Positions 39,701 to 46,376 of a stretch of 48,929 bases of DNA are shown one piece after another. This stretch comes from a virus. Below the pieces are notes generated by a model that saw only the letters and a list, made by a program, of their open reading frames with translations, was not told the origin of the DNA and made no database searches. The stretch covers positions 1 to 48,929 of IMG/VR virus record IMGVR_UViG_3300036785_001048; one strand, given 5' to 3'. Every line of letters begins with the position of its first letter. Positions within the stretch are counted from its first letter, which is position 1. The position numbers and the translations under genes were made by a program.

Positions 39701-42267
39701 CGGTGCCGCCCGGTAACCCGGAGTTCTTTGCCCAGTACCCGATCTATCTCCAGCTATGCCAGTACAACGGGAACGGGACGGCCCCCACCGTCCTGGTGGA
39801 GTGGCCCCTGACGGCCACTATGGCGGGCCAGACCATCGAGGAATATTTCACTTACCAGGTGGGCTCGGCCATCAATGCCTCCACCTTCTTGTGCTTGGCA
39901 GTGGCTCAGCATTCGGGGGCCTATTGCCCTTCTCAGCAGACCGCTTCCTGGGTGGTCCAGGCCGCTAGTGGGTTCGACCCCTCCATGATGTGGGCCTTTT
40001 CCAGCGATAACACTAATTGGGTCAATGCCGGGTCGGTCAATTTCGTCCATAACAATGTCAACGGGGTGGTGTCCATCCCCAACCCCTCCACCAACCTGTA
40101 TTGGCGGGTCACCATCTACCGGCCCGACATGTTCGTCAATGTCATCAAGGTCAGGCCCTGGTACCAGCACACCGACCGGCCCCGGGTGGCCCCGGTGGCG
40201 ACCGGTCCCAATATGAGTTTTTCCGATTCAGACCAGACTATTTGGTCCGATCCCTTCTTTACCACCAAGGGAGGGCCGGTACCGCTGTGGTGGTTTGCTC
40301 GTTACCAGCAGCTCCAGACCAACCTGTTCCCTGAGGGTGTGCCCATCATCACTCGGGGTTCCAAGGTCTACATCCAGACGGTGACCGATACGGTGGGCCC
40401 GGCCCATGACACTGCTACGGTCAGTTCTTACCGGCAGATGTACTCCTTGGTGATGAACAACACTACGGCCAGTGATGTGGCTACCGCCCATGCCACCTAT
40501 TACACCCGTACAAGCGATGCCGTAGGCCCGGCCACTGATATTGCCAGCGCTGTCATCACCACCGTCATTCAATACCAGGACACGTACAACTACACGGGTG
40601 GGGCGCAGACCTTTACCGTGCCTCAGAACATCCAGAACAACATCATTACGGTCACTATCGCGGGTGGTGCCGGGGGAGGGGCTAGCGGCGGTATCGGTGG
40701 GGCGGTCAGCTTTACCTTCCCAGCTACTCCAGGCCAAGTGTTCAACGTCTATGTCGGGGCTCAGGGTGGGGCCTACACCTATAGCTCAGGAGCCGGGTAC
40801 CCCTACGGCTACCACGTAGGTGGGGCTCCCTACGACCTCCTGAACAACAACCTGACCTATGGCCAGGGTGGTAACTGGGGCACCATCGGGTTCGGGGGTG
40901 GTTCATCGGCCCTAACTACCTCTGGTGGCACCCTGATAGGCGAGGCCGGGGGTGGTGGGGGCCAGGGTTGGCTCTATGCCGTGCAGGAGTTCAGTGTTAA
41001 CCAGACTTTCGGTTATACAGGCGGGGTGCAGTCTTGGACGCTACCGGCTATATCGAGCAGTACGATCACTATCGCCGCTACTGGTGGTGGCGGTGGCGGC
41101 GTAGCTAATAGTAGTATTGGTCCCGCTTATGGTGGCGTAGGTGGAGTTGTGCAGGCGGTATTTAGTGCCAGTGCCGGTAATACCCTCACCGTGTACGTAG
41201 GTGGCCAAGGCGCTGGCGGTGGCAATGCTGGCGGGGTCAACAACTATGCACCCTTCGGGTACCACGAAGGTGGGTACCCGAATTATGGCGGGTCCTCAGG
41301 GGGTTCTTCTACCGGTGTCCTGTTGAACGGCACATTGGTAATGGAAGCAGGCGCGGGGGGAGGGTCGGGAGGAGGCGGTCCCGCTAACGCTTATTACGGA
41401 GGAGGGGCCGGGGGTAACCCGAACGGTGCAACAGGTCTTAGCCCCGGTGGCAACGGTGGGGGTGGGGGAACCCAGAGCGCGGGTGGGGCCGGTGCTTACC
41501 CGAACAGTAACCCCACTGGGTACGGGATCGTGGGTGGGGCGGTGGGGTCTGTAAATGGGGGCCTGGCCGGTGGTCCCGACACTCTTCAACCGATAGCGTA
41601 TAGTGGCCCGAATGGTGGAGGTGGGGCCGGTTATGCCGGGGGCGGGGCCGGTGGGTATTACAATACGGCTACCTTCTGCGGTGGCGGTGGGGGCTCATCT
41701 TGGGCCGGTAACGGGGCCAGCAGCATCAGCTATGGCACGGCTGGGTCGGTGACCAGTGGGCAAGTCGTTGTCACTTATATTCAGATGAACGTAAGTTCGC
41801 CTTATTACAACCAGGTGATAGGAGGCGGGGCCGGGGGCAACCCAAGCGGTGCCGCAGGTGCGGGCCAGTCCTTTGGTAGTGCTGCTTCCAATGGTGGTGG
41901 TGGCGCTACTCAGGGTGCTGGTGGGGCCGGGGGTACCTGGCAGAGTACCCAGCCCAGCGGGGGCACTTCGGGCCAGGCTCCTTCCGGTTCGGTCGGAGGT
42001 GCTATAGGTGCTGTCAACGGTGGTCAGGCTTATCCCTATGCCGGTGGTGGGGGTGGGGGCGGCGGTTACGCCGGGGGCGGGGCCGGGTCTTACTCGATCT
42101 ACCATGCCTCTGGGGCTTGGAACACCAACGAATGGTCCGGTGGTGGTGGGGGCTCCTCTTGGGCTGGTAATGGCGCTACCGGTATCAGTTATTCGACCAA
42201 CCCAAACTTTGGTAATGGGACTATCTGGGTCACCTACAAAACATCCGGGGCGCGGCGCTACAGCTGA
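36793..42267 (+). CDS. Giant tail fibre with glycine-rich tip
   Basis: An 1824-residue protein from ATG 36793. The N-terminal ~180 residues contain a helical attachment part (RSLMSRLRSSVSSTYYTDLD, RDRLFQVLRAVNTYGPTAIG) probably docking to the baseplate. The middle (~250-1200) holds beta-sandwich repeats resembling fibre or carbohydrate-binding modules. From ~1260 onward two similar blocks (QTFTVPQNIQNNIITVTIAG and QSWTLPAISSSTITIAATGG) start glycine-rich regions with long GGGG-, YAGGGAG-type runs up to the C-terminus. Polyglycine-helix bundles of this type form the host-binding tip of phage S16 gp38. It is thus a likely receptor-binding protein. The final gene of the virion block, it ends 18 bp before a promoter. 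Confidence 0.7.
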   Translation: MSDPNSPISTQLASNAPVPNGLNVVTAPLLPDQSILANMLNFPSQTYKLNFGSSIVKLMSSIMGPSGGGQLRQRSLMSRLRSSVSSTYYTDLDRSLGAVLGISRQLGESLPFNPYTTAAPSTGSGSWLAMAEADATYRDRLFQVLRAVNTYGPTAIGIKLIAESFLLAPVEVTEYYRGNPTSNITANPPLAYYVTVTPHVTPTPQQRYGLMKILNRIKPAQATITLANAPATSPYIQVNMRNAGASSFYWEVQSVSSTPSIYGSTAVPQYAFGSSQAAVWTVNGWVSGTLSYAQDESGVLLAPSDFEQVTWADGTITNYSAVYALAPASESILGTMVVPGNSLANPINSDNSTVSDILMSGASISSIQGASTITAQNVPQFWSTPARAYTDPTQEVIEVRFSSPVNVNAVSFHLANFPCTAIFQVYDTINQAWLNYYTQTITTSVPNILPNPTDALRAKTHPQHFGQGHWVSVGFRFNPISFTQARIIMYRPGPNGPTGPFSATSGLPALYSLGVTDFSFDYVVDSASQLPDNGTVSLETIGSSTDVAGNTITYSVYSEVPEIDNGTLDQWRCFPQPVNNAVVCLYLDTRDAAGNPQVIDRFFIVPTHLGVGCTLYFSITEPTTTGDMSTCDWILLNRSYMLMTGWMVVPPIAAKYWKFEMSGLVAEPLQNPFPITTDILMFGSNVINPTTGSPGYLGALPAGAATNSDLAAAQPTLSIPVVNPSPASGTYSASAALVANDPTLAQALQVNFANYGYIDWQPFGAPPATLGGPDDYTTTTIASVNTVGFFTGFSSIVAYRSNPACPIDTALYYELFYDQYQIASANCQTTGGIYSGAGTPPYPNNNPQAELLATPAVVTSKSYISASMVTKVQFATQQSPPSQIVPFDTFRNGRYITSPTNTYTWNDQSDWNIVGMGDVVVNFNSQTLNPVVSRGATSYTGPQANGLVSGPFQTSPTGYITFAVRLNILSVPPGNPEFFAQYPIYLQLCQYNGNGTAPTVLVEWPLTATMAGQTIEEYFTYQVGSAINASTFLCLAVAQHSGAYCPSQQTASWVVQAASGFDPSMMWAFSSDNTNWVNAGSVNFVHNNVNGVVSIPNPSTNLYWRVTIYRPDMFVNVIKVRPWYQHTDRPRVAPVATGPNMSFSDSDQTIWSDPFFTTKGGPVPLWWFARYQQLQTNLFPEGVPIITRGSKVYIQTVTDTVGPAHDTATVSSYRQMYSLVMNNTTASDVATAHATYYTRTSDAVGPATDIASAVITTVIQYQDTYNYTGGAQTFTVPQNIQNNIITVTIAGGAGGGASGGIGGAVSFTFPATPGQVFNVYVGAQGGAYTYSSGAGYPYGYHVGGAPYDLLNNNLTYGQGGNWGTIGFGGGSSALTTSGGTLIGEAGGGGGQGWLYAVQEFSVNQTFGYTGGVQSWTLPAISSSTITIAATGGGGGGVANSSIGPAYGGVGGVVQAVFSASAGNTLTVYVGGQGAGGGNAGGVNNYAPFGYHEGGYPNYGGSSGGSSTGVLLNGTLVMEAGAGGGSGGGGPANAYYGGGAGGNPNGATGLSPGGNGGGGGTQSAGGAGAYPNSNPTGYGIVGGAVGSVNGGLAGGPDTLQPIAYSGPNGGGGAGYAGGGAGGYYNTATFCGGGGGSSWAGNGASSISYGTAGSVTSGQVVVTYIQMNVSSPYYNQVIGGGAGGNPSGAAGAGQSFGSAASNGGGGATQGAGGAGGTWQSTQPSGGTSGQAPSGSVGGAIGAVNGGQAYPYAGGGGGGGGYAGGGAGSYSIYHASGAWNTNEWSGGGGGSSWAGNGATGISYSTNPNFGNGTIWVTYKTSGARRYS

Positions 42268-42284
42268 CCCGGTTTGGATATGCC

Positions 42285-42312
42285 TTGAAATGGGGACAGT
42301 TTCATGTACGAT
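42285..42312 (+). promoter_or_regulatory. Promoter of the helicase transcription unit
   Basis: TTGAAA (42285-42290), 16-bp spacer, TACGAT (42307-42312). The start ATG at 42320 lies 7 nt after the -10, so the transcript is probably leaderless. It marks the switch from virion genes to DNA-processing genes. Confidence 0.55.
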
Positions 42313-42319
42313 AATGCAC

Positions 42320-42610
42320 ATGGACATGCGCGAACTGGCCCGAGCGCAAATGGTACTGGCCATCCTGGTCAATGCCCATCACCCCCATATCTGGGCATTT
42401 CAGGTCGCTGACCGGGTGGTACCGGCCCAACTTGAACCTACCGAAGACGGCACCCGCTTCACCAGCCTGGTGAGCCTAACCGAGCCGTGGTGCGGCCAGG
42501 TGGGCCTGCTGATGGACGGCGACCTGGTGTGGACCTTTCCTGAGGTCTATTACCCAGCCGATTGCCGGTTTGCCTTTACGCTCGGCACCAAGTTAGACCC
42601 CGTTGGGTAA
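42320..42610 (+). CDS. Hypothetical protein
   Basis: A 96-residue protein. In-frame ATGs lie at 42314, 42320 and 42326; 42320 is chosen as the leaderless start position relative to the -10 box, since no Shine-Dalgarno is present. Sequence: helical N-terminus (MDMRELARAQMVLAILVNAHHP), then a beta-rich part ending TLGTKLDPVG. It overlaps the SNF2-like helicase start by 8 nt, so the two are probably co-translated. No family recognised. Confidence 0.5.
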   Translation: MDMRELARAQMVLAILVNAHHPHIWAFQVADRVVPAQLEPTEDGTRFTSLVSLTEPWCGQVGLLMDGDLVWTFPEVYYPADCRFAFTLGTKLDPVG

Positions 42611-44204
42611 CGAGCTACTCAAATTCCCGTTTGAACTAAAGCCTTTTCAGCTTGACACGGCTGCCTTGGCCGCTCTGTCGCGGGCTCTCATCCTGGGCGT
42701 CACCACCGGGGGCGGCAAGACGGCCTGCTCCCTGGCTGCCATGGCCCTGTTGTTTGAGGACGACAAGATCGACCACGCCATCATCGAGTGCGAAGTTTCC
42801 AAGCTAATAGAATGGGAAACCGACGTGTCCCGGTTCACCACCCTGGTCCCCGTCCGGTACGAAGGCACTGTGGCCAAGAGGGCCAGGATCAGGGAAAATC
42901 TGCCTAAGGTGCTTGTGGGCGTCTACGAGACGCTGAGAGGCGACCTGGCGGTCAAGGTAGGCTCAGACGGCCCCCGGCCCTCCTACGGGCGTACAGGGGC
43001 CTCTCGGACCAAGGCACGGGCAGCCCGGGTGGCTAACGGGCCGCTGCTGGACGCTCTCCTGGGCAAACGGGTGCTCATCATCCAGGACGAAGGCACGGCC
43101 AAGATGGGGGCTAGCCGTACCAGCTGGATGTACAAGGCCCACGAGCAGGCCCGGCGCGAACTCCTCAAGCATTCCCACGATTATTGGTGCTGGCCCCTGT
43201 CGGCCACGCCCATGGTGCGGGACCCCATGGGCTACTTCAACGTGTGCCGCCTGCTGGACCCGGGCCGGGCTGGGCGGGTGGAGGACTTTACCCGCGATTA
43301 CGTAGCTACCACGGATGCGTACGAAAAGCCCAAAACGTTCAAAAACCTGGACAAATCGGACGAGCCCTGGGTCACCCCCCTGTCCGAGAAGCTGGGGGGC
43401 CTGGTGGTGTACCGGTCCCGGGCGGAGCCTGAAGTAGCCCGGTACTTCCCTACTTTTGTAGCCCAGCCCCCGGGCACCCCGGGCTACACCTTTGTCGACC
43501 CCACCCCCATTGAGCAGGATTTCTACCAGGCCATTTACGCCCAGTACGCCGCTAACCAGGCCGACCAGGACGCTTTGTGGGGGCTGATGCGCCTGGTGGT
43601 GGGCCATCCACTGGCCCTGACCCGCTCCGGGGGGGCCATGGCGGCGGATATTGTGCGTATTGTGGGCCGGGACGGCCTGGCCGCGTTGCCCACCACCAAG
43701 TTGGACGCCTTTGTCAACAAGCTGCGGTCGGTAGGTAGCGACCAGGTCGTCTCCTTCACTTTCTTTGCTCAGGCCATACTGCCCTTAGTCCACGAACGCC
43801 TGGTAGCAGAAGGGTTTTCCGTGGTCTTGAACCACGGTGACCTGACACCTAAGGAGCGCGAGCGGGCGCGGGACGCTTTCAACGCCGGGGACGCCCAGGT
43901 CTACCTCAGCTCCGATGCCGGGGCGCGGGGCATAAACCTCCCCGCCGGTAAGTGGGCCATCGACTACGAGCTGCCCCTGACCGACGAGGTAGCCCGTCAG
44001 CGCCGGTCCCGTATCGATCGACTGGACTCGGCCCATCGGCAGATCTACTTCACCTCCATGGTCACCCGGGGCACGGTGGAGTACGGCATCGCCAAGCTGG
44101 TGGCCAACCGCCAGGAATGGAGCGAGGCCTTAGGCAACGAGGACGGTAGCGGGCTCAGTGCCGCCGCCCGCAAGTACATCCTGGCCAGTTCTAGGCAGCC
44201 ATAG
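42603..44204 (+). CDS. SNF2-like SF2 helicase / DNA translocase
   Basis: A 533-residue protein from TTG 42603, coupled to the upstream small gene. Motifs: Q-like start (LKPFQLDTAALAAL); Walker A GVTTGGGKT with K39; DEGT box at D162-E163 (IIQDEGTAKMG); SATPM (motif III); VVSFTFFAQAI then SSDAGARGINLPAG (motif V); and QRRSRIDRLDS (motif VI), the QxxxRxxR arginine finger. Phage SNF2-like proteins act in replication, recombination or as ATP-driven translocases. No nuclease domain is present. This and the DinG-like enzyme are the two helicases in the window. Confidence 0.8.
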   Translation: MGNELLKFPFELKPFQLDTAALAALSRALILGVTTGGGKTACSLAAMALLFEDDKIDHAIIECEVSKLIEWETDVSRFTTLVPVRYEGTVAKRARIRENLPKVLVGVYETLRGDLAVKVGSDGPRPSYGRTGASRTKARAARVANGPLLDALLGKRVLIIQDEGTAKMGASRTSWMYKAHEQARRELLKHSHDYWCWPLSATPMVRDPMGYFNVCRLLDPGRAGRVEDFTRDYVATTDAYEKPKTFKNLDKSDEPWVTPLSEKLGGLVVYRSRAEPEVARYFPTFVAQPPGTPGYTFVDPTPIEQDFYQAIYAQYAANQADQDALWGLMRLVVGHPLALTRSGGAMAADIVRIVGRDGLAALPTTKLDAFVNKLRSVGSDQVVSFTFFAQAILPLVHERLVAEGFSVVLNHGDLTPKERERARDAFNAGDAQVYLSSDAGARGINLPAGKWAIDYELPLTDEVARQRRSRIDRLDSAHRQIYFTSMVTRGTVEYGIAKLVANRQEWSEALGNEDGSGLSAAARKYILASSRQP

Positions 44205-44247
44205 GCCCTAGAGGGACAGAACCCCCTGAAAAATTTTTGGGGCCGGT

Positions 44248-44285
44248 AAAAGCCCAGGTCACCTTCAAACCTATCCAGGGCTTTT
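44248..44285 (+). terminator. Hairpin after the SNF2-like gene (weak terminator?)
   Basis: AAAAGCCC (44248-44255) and GGGCTTTT (44278-44285) pair over a 22-nt apical region. Another short stem CCCC..GGGG precedes it. A poor T-run follows, so termination is uncertain. Confidence 0.3.
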
Positions 44286-44307
44286 GTGAGTTCTTTGTCA
44301 CCCTGAC

Positions 44308-44337
44308 GTAACACCCTTTACTAGGGGCTGGTAGTAT
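44308..44337 (+). promoter_or_regulatory. Promoter for the DUF7694-like gene
   Basis: GTAACA (44308-44313), 18-bp spacer, TAGTAT (44332-44337). GTG 44345 begins 7 nt after the -10. The same arrangement with ATAACA is seen at 46341-46369. Confidence 0.5.
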
Positions 44338-44344
44338 GGTCCCC

Positions 44345-45022
44345 GTGAACGCCTACCTGTCCTTCAAGAAAGTTAGCCGTACCCCCAACGACATCAAACC
44401 GGTGGCCACGGGCTCCAGCTCTGCCGGGGTCACGTTCGCGGTAGCGGTGACCGAAGGGGACGATGAGCGTCCCGCCCTGTTCCTCAAGATGTTCCCTCCA
44501 GAGGCTCCAGAGGGCGTCCTGCTCCGGGTGGACTTCTCCCGGCTGGTAGATAGCCTGATCGCCGGGGAGGGGGCGCAGAGCGAGCGCTGGGAGCCTCTCA
44601 AGCAAGATGGGGCCAAACCCACCATATGGGGCAACACCTTGGTCAGTGCCGGGGTGTACGACGTCAAGGAGGGCGTCAAGCACATCAGCTACCACCGTAG
44701 GGACCGGGCCCCTGTCCGTGATTGGCGTATAGGCCAGCGCATCAAGAACCAACTGGCGGGCCCGGAGTGGGAGGCAGTAGAGCTGTACCCCGCCGAGTCC
44801 CGGGTGGTCGACACCTCCAATGAGTACCACCTGTTCGCCTTTGACGGGGACCTGCCCTTCGGGTTCAGCTATGAGGAGCGGGGTACCCAGGACCAGATAG
44901 ACGAAACCTGGGAAGGCCCCACCGAAGGCCCCGTACAGCGCGATGACCCTGGGGCGGATGTGTCGTCCTTCCAACCCGTCAACTGGAAGAAGATCTACAC
45001 CAGTCAACGGGTCCCTGAATGA
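44345..45022 (+). CDS. DUF7694-like protein
   Basis: A 225-residue protein. GTG 44345 is preferred: the upstream ATG at 44336 lies inside the predicted -10 box. No Shine-Dalgarno exists, fitting a leaderless start. The region ~115-165 (RIGQRIKNQLAGPEWEAVEL, DTSNEYHLFAFDGDLPFGFS) matches the DUF7694 pattern, a small alpha/beta domain common in phages and actinobacterial plasmids and of unknown role. A variable N-terminal part and an acidic tail (QDQIDETWEGPTEGPVQRDD) surround it. It ends with a 19-bp overlap with the only convergent minus-strand gene. Confidence 0.6.
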   Translation: MNAYLSFKKVSRTPNDIKPVATGSSSAGVTFAVAVTEGDDERPALFLKMFPPEAPEGVLLRVDFSRLVDSLIAGEGAQSERWEPLKQDGAKPTIWGNTLVSAGVYDVKEGVKHISYHRRDRAPVRDWRIGQRIKNQLAGPEWEAVELYPAESRVVDTSNEYHLFAFDGDLPFGFSYEERGTQDQIDETWEGPTEGPVQRDDPGADVSSFQPVNWKKIYTSQRVPE

Positions 45023-45336
45023 TGACTGGTCTTTATCGCCGCCAGCTCTTCGGCGGTCATCTTTCGCTTGGTGACAGGGCCAGACTTGGTGGTGGTAGGC
45101 CGCAGTTCGGTCTTCAGCTGGTTCATTGCTTTGGTCGGATGGTCAGGCCCATGGTAAAACTGCCAGGTACTGCACCGCACACACTGTCGTCGCCATTGGT
45201 CTTCGGTCCCGGGTTTCCTCTCCCACGGGTAGTACATATGCTGAGGCCGACATTCAGGTGGTCGTTGTTTAGTGCTCAACCGGAAGGTGTCCTTGTAAGC
45301 CTCCACAAACTTGTTCTTGGTTTTTCCCTTTTTCAC
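45004..45336 (-). CDS. Minus-strand small basic protein
   Basis: A 110-residue protein from GTG 45336 on the minus strand; GGGAGA is near the start. It is Lys/Arg/Thr-rich with two Cys and a His/Trp-rich middle (CRPQHMYYPWERKPGTEDQW, RRQCVRCSTWQFYHG), suggesting a small zinc-binding or nucleic-acid-binding domain. The composition looks natural, unlike the opposite-strand frame, which is Pro/Leu/Arg-rich with a His/Ser excess. It overlaps the DUF7694-like gene tail to tail. It is the only minus-strand gene I support in the window. Function unknown. Confidence 0.55.
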   Translation of the reverse strand: MKKGKTKNKFVEAYKDTFRLSTKQRPPECRPQHMYYPWERKPGTEDQWRRQCVRCSTWQFYHGPDHPTKAMNQLKTELRPTTTKSGPVTKRKMTAEELAAIKTSHHSGTR

Positions 45337-45364
45337 CCTGTTCTCCCTGTGCCCGCGTCCTTAC

Positions 45365-45444
45365 CTTGTACCCATCGTTTGGGGTTAGGGGGAACGGGTA
45401 CAAGAGCGTCTTATCGCGAAGTCTCTGTAAGGCAGGTCTTGTAC
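45365..45444. promoter_or_regulatory. Alternating stem region in the non-coding segment
   Basis: CTTGTACCC (45365-45373) pairs with GGGTACAAG (45396-45404), and GTACAAGA (45398-45405) can instead pair with TCTTGTAC (45437-45444). The two pairings exclude each other, as in attenuators. The rest of 45337-45640 has further small stems (for example CACGGC/GCCGTG near 45452-45474) but no gene I can support. Confidence 0.45.
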
Positions 45445-45640
45445 TATCCAACACGGCATTATGGTTTAGCCGTGCCACCCTCCAGTGATATCGCACACCA
45501 ACGCGTCGTAAATGATTCCGGGCTCCCTTCCCTACAGGGTCGGAGAGCGGCTCCCGGAGTCATACCCCAGTTTCGATATCGGGTGACCCCTCAGACTTCG
45601 ACAAGACCCGCTTGTGTCATCACGCCTGGCGTGGTATTGT

Positions 45641-45741
45641 CGCTCCCATCCACCTTCTTGGAGAAGGGGATTTGTGGTTGGGTCTTGCTGGACCCTGGTG
45701 AATGGGAGCGAGGTGCCATTTGGTGCCTCGCTTCTTTTTTT
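45641..45741 (+). ncRNA. Structured RNA candidate ending in an intrinsic terminator
   Basis: A 14-bp stem with one mismatch, CGCTCCCATCCACC (45641-45654) with GGTGAATGGGAGCG (45697-45710), encloses two small hairpins: TTCT/AGAA (45655-45665) and GGGTC (45680-45684)/GACCC (45691-45695). A terminator follows: GCGAGGTGCC (45708-45717), ATTT, GGTGCCTCGC (45722-45731), T-run to 45741. A promoter-like pair, TTGTGT (45612-45617) and TATTGT (45635-45640) at 17 bp, precedes it, but its expected start would cut the left arm. It does not fit a tRNA. It could be a small RNA or the 3' part of a longer one. Confidence 0.45.
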
Positions 45742-45841
45742 GGTCGGAGTGTTCCGTTCTCCGGGCCTGGAGCCTACGCTCGGCCCATAGGCCCTGTCAA
45801 GAGATTCCCCTTATCCGTCAACAGTTTTTACCCACCCGGGC

Positions 45842-45862
45842 TTATCCACAGAGATATCCACA
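45842..45862 (+). other. Pair of DnaA-box-like sites
   Basis: TTATCCACA (45842-45850) is the exact DnaA-box consensus, and ATATCCACA (45854-45862) has one mismatch, with 3 bp between. They lie in the non-coding region upstream of the 45914 gene, so they may be part of a replication origin or of DnaA-linked control. Confidence 0.4.
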
Positions 45863-45913
45863 CTGTGAATTGACCCCATAACCGTCATGCCCACCAACTA
45901 CCATAGGAGCACT

Positions 45914-46288
45914 ATGACTGAGCACAAGGTAAACCCCGAGCAGATCAACTACCGTGGCCACATCATCAAGGTAGGCCACCCTGTCCGCATCCTGCCAACC
46001 AAGAAGGGGGGCCGGGATGGCTACGATTCCCTGGTCAAGACCTTCCACGGCACCGTCACCGTGGATGATGACGCCGGTACCCGCAAGACCAGGGTGACCG
46101 GCATCTCGGTGACCGACCCCAACAATGGCGCCACCCGTACCTTTACCCCCGATCGGGTGGTCCCCTACCTGCGTAGCGTCGAGACCAAGGCAGCCGCCCT
46201 GAAGGAGCGCAAGAAGGTGGTCCCCATCACCAAGGCCAAGAAGACCACTACCAAGGCGACGGCCAGCCCCCGCCAGGCCAGCAGCTAA
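45914..46288 (+). CDS. Small basic DNA- or RNA-binding protein
   Basis: A 124-residue protein. ATG 45914 is chosen because AGGAG lies 4 nt upstream; the in-frame ATG at 45887 lacks one. The N-terminal ~90 residues form a beta-rich, KOW-like or SH3-like domain (YRGHIIKVGHPVRILPTKKG, FHGTVTVDDDAG, ISVTDPNNGATRTFTPDRVV). The C-terminal ~30 residues are Lys/Thr/Ala-rich (KKVVPITKAKKTTTKATASP), like histone or HU tails. It probably binds nucleic acid. It is the last gene before a strong terminator. Confidence 0.55.
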   Translation: MTEHKVNPEQINYRGHIIKVGHPVRILPTKKGGRDGYDSLVKTFHGTVTVDDDAGTRKTRVTGISVTDPNNGATRTFTPDRVVPYLRSVETKAAALKERKKVVPITKAKKTTTKATASPRQASS

Positions 46289-46295
46289 ATAGAGT

Positions 46296-46329
46296 GGGGG
46301 AGGGGTCTCGTACTCCTCCCCCGTTTTTT
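46296..46329 (+). terminator. Intrinsic terminator after the basic-protein gene
   Basis: GGGGGAGG (46296-46303) pairs with CCTCCCCC (46315-46322) around an 11-nt loop, followed by T6 (46324-46329). Confidence 0.9.
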
Positions 46330-46340
46330 GTTACCCCGAC

Positions 46341-46369
46341 ATAACAAGGTTCGACGGAAGGTGTATAGT
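46341..46369 (+). promoter_or_regulatory. Promoter of the DinG-like helicase gene
   Basis: ATAACA (46341-46346), 17-bp spacer, TATAGT (46364-46369). ATG 46377 starts 7 nt downstream, so the transcript is likely leaderless. The preceding bases CGACATAACA resemble TGACGTAACA of the 44308 promoter. Confidence 0.6.
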
Positions 46370-46376
46370 AAGGGAC

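Noticed and set aside
45641-45710. A 70-nt cloverleaf-like segment considered as a tRNA
   Set aside because: It lacks a T-loop of the GGTTCRANTCC kind and a recognisable anticodon arm; the structure fits a branched RNA better.
45019-45873. A 284-codon + strand open frame across the non-coding region
   Set aside because: It has no ribosome binding site, its composition is skewed, it runs antisense to a more natural minus-strand gene, and it crosses the hairpins and terminator at 45641-45741.
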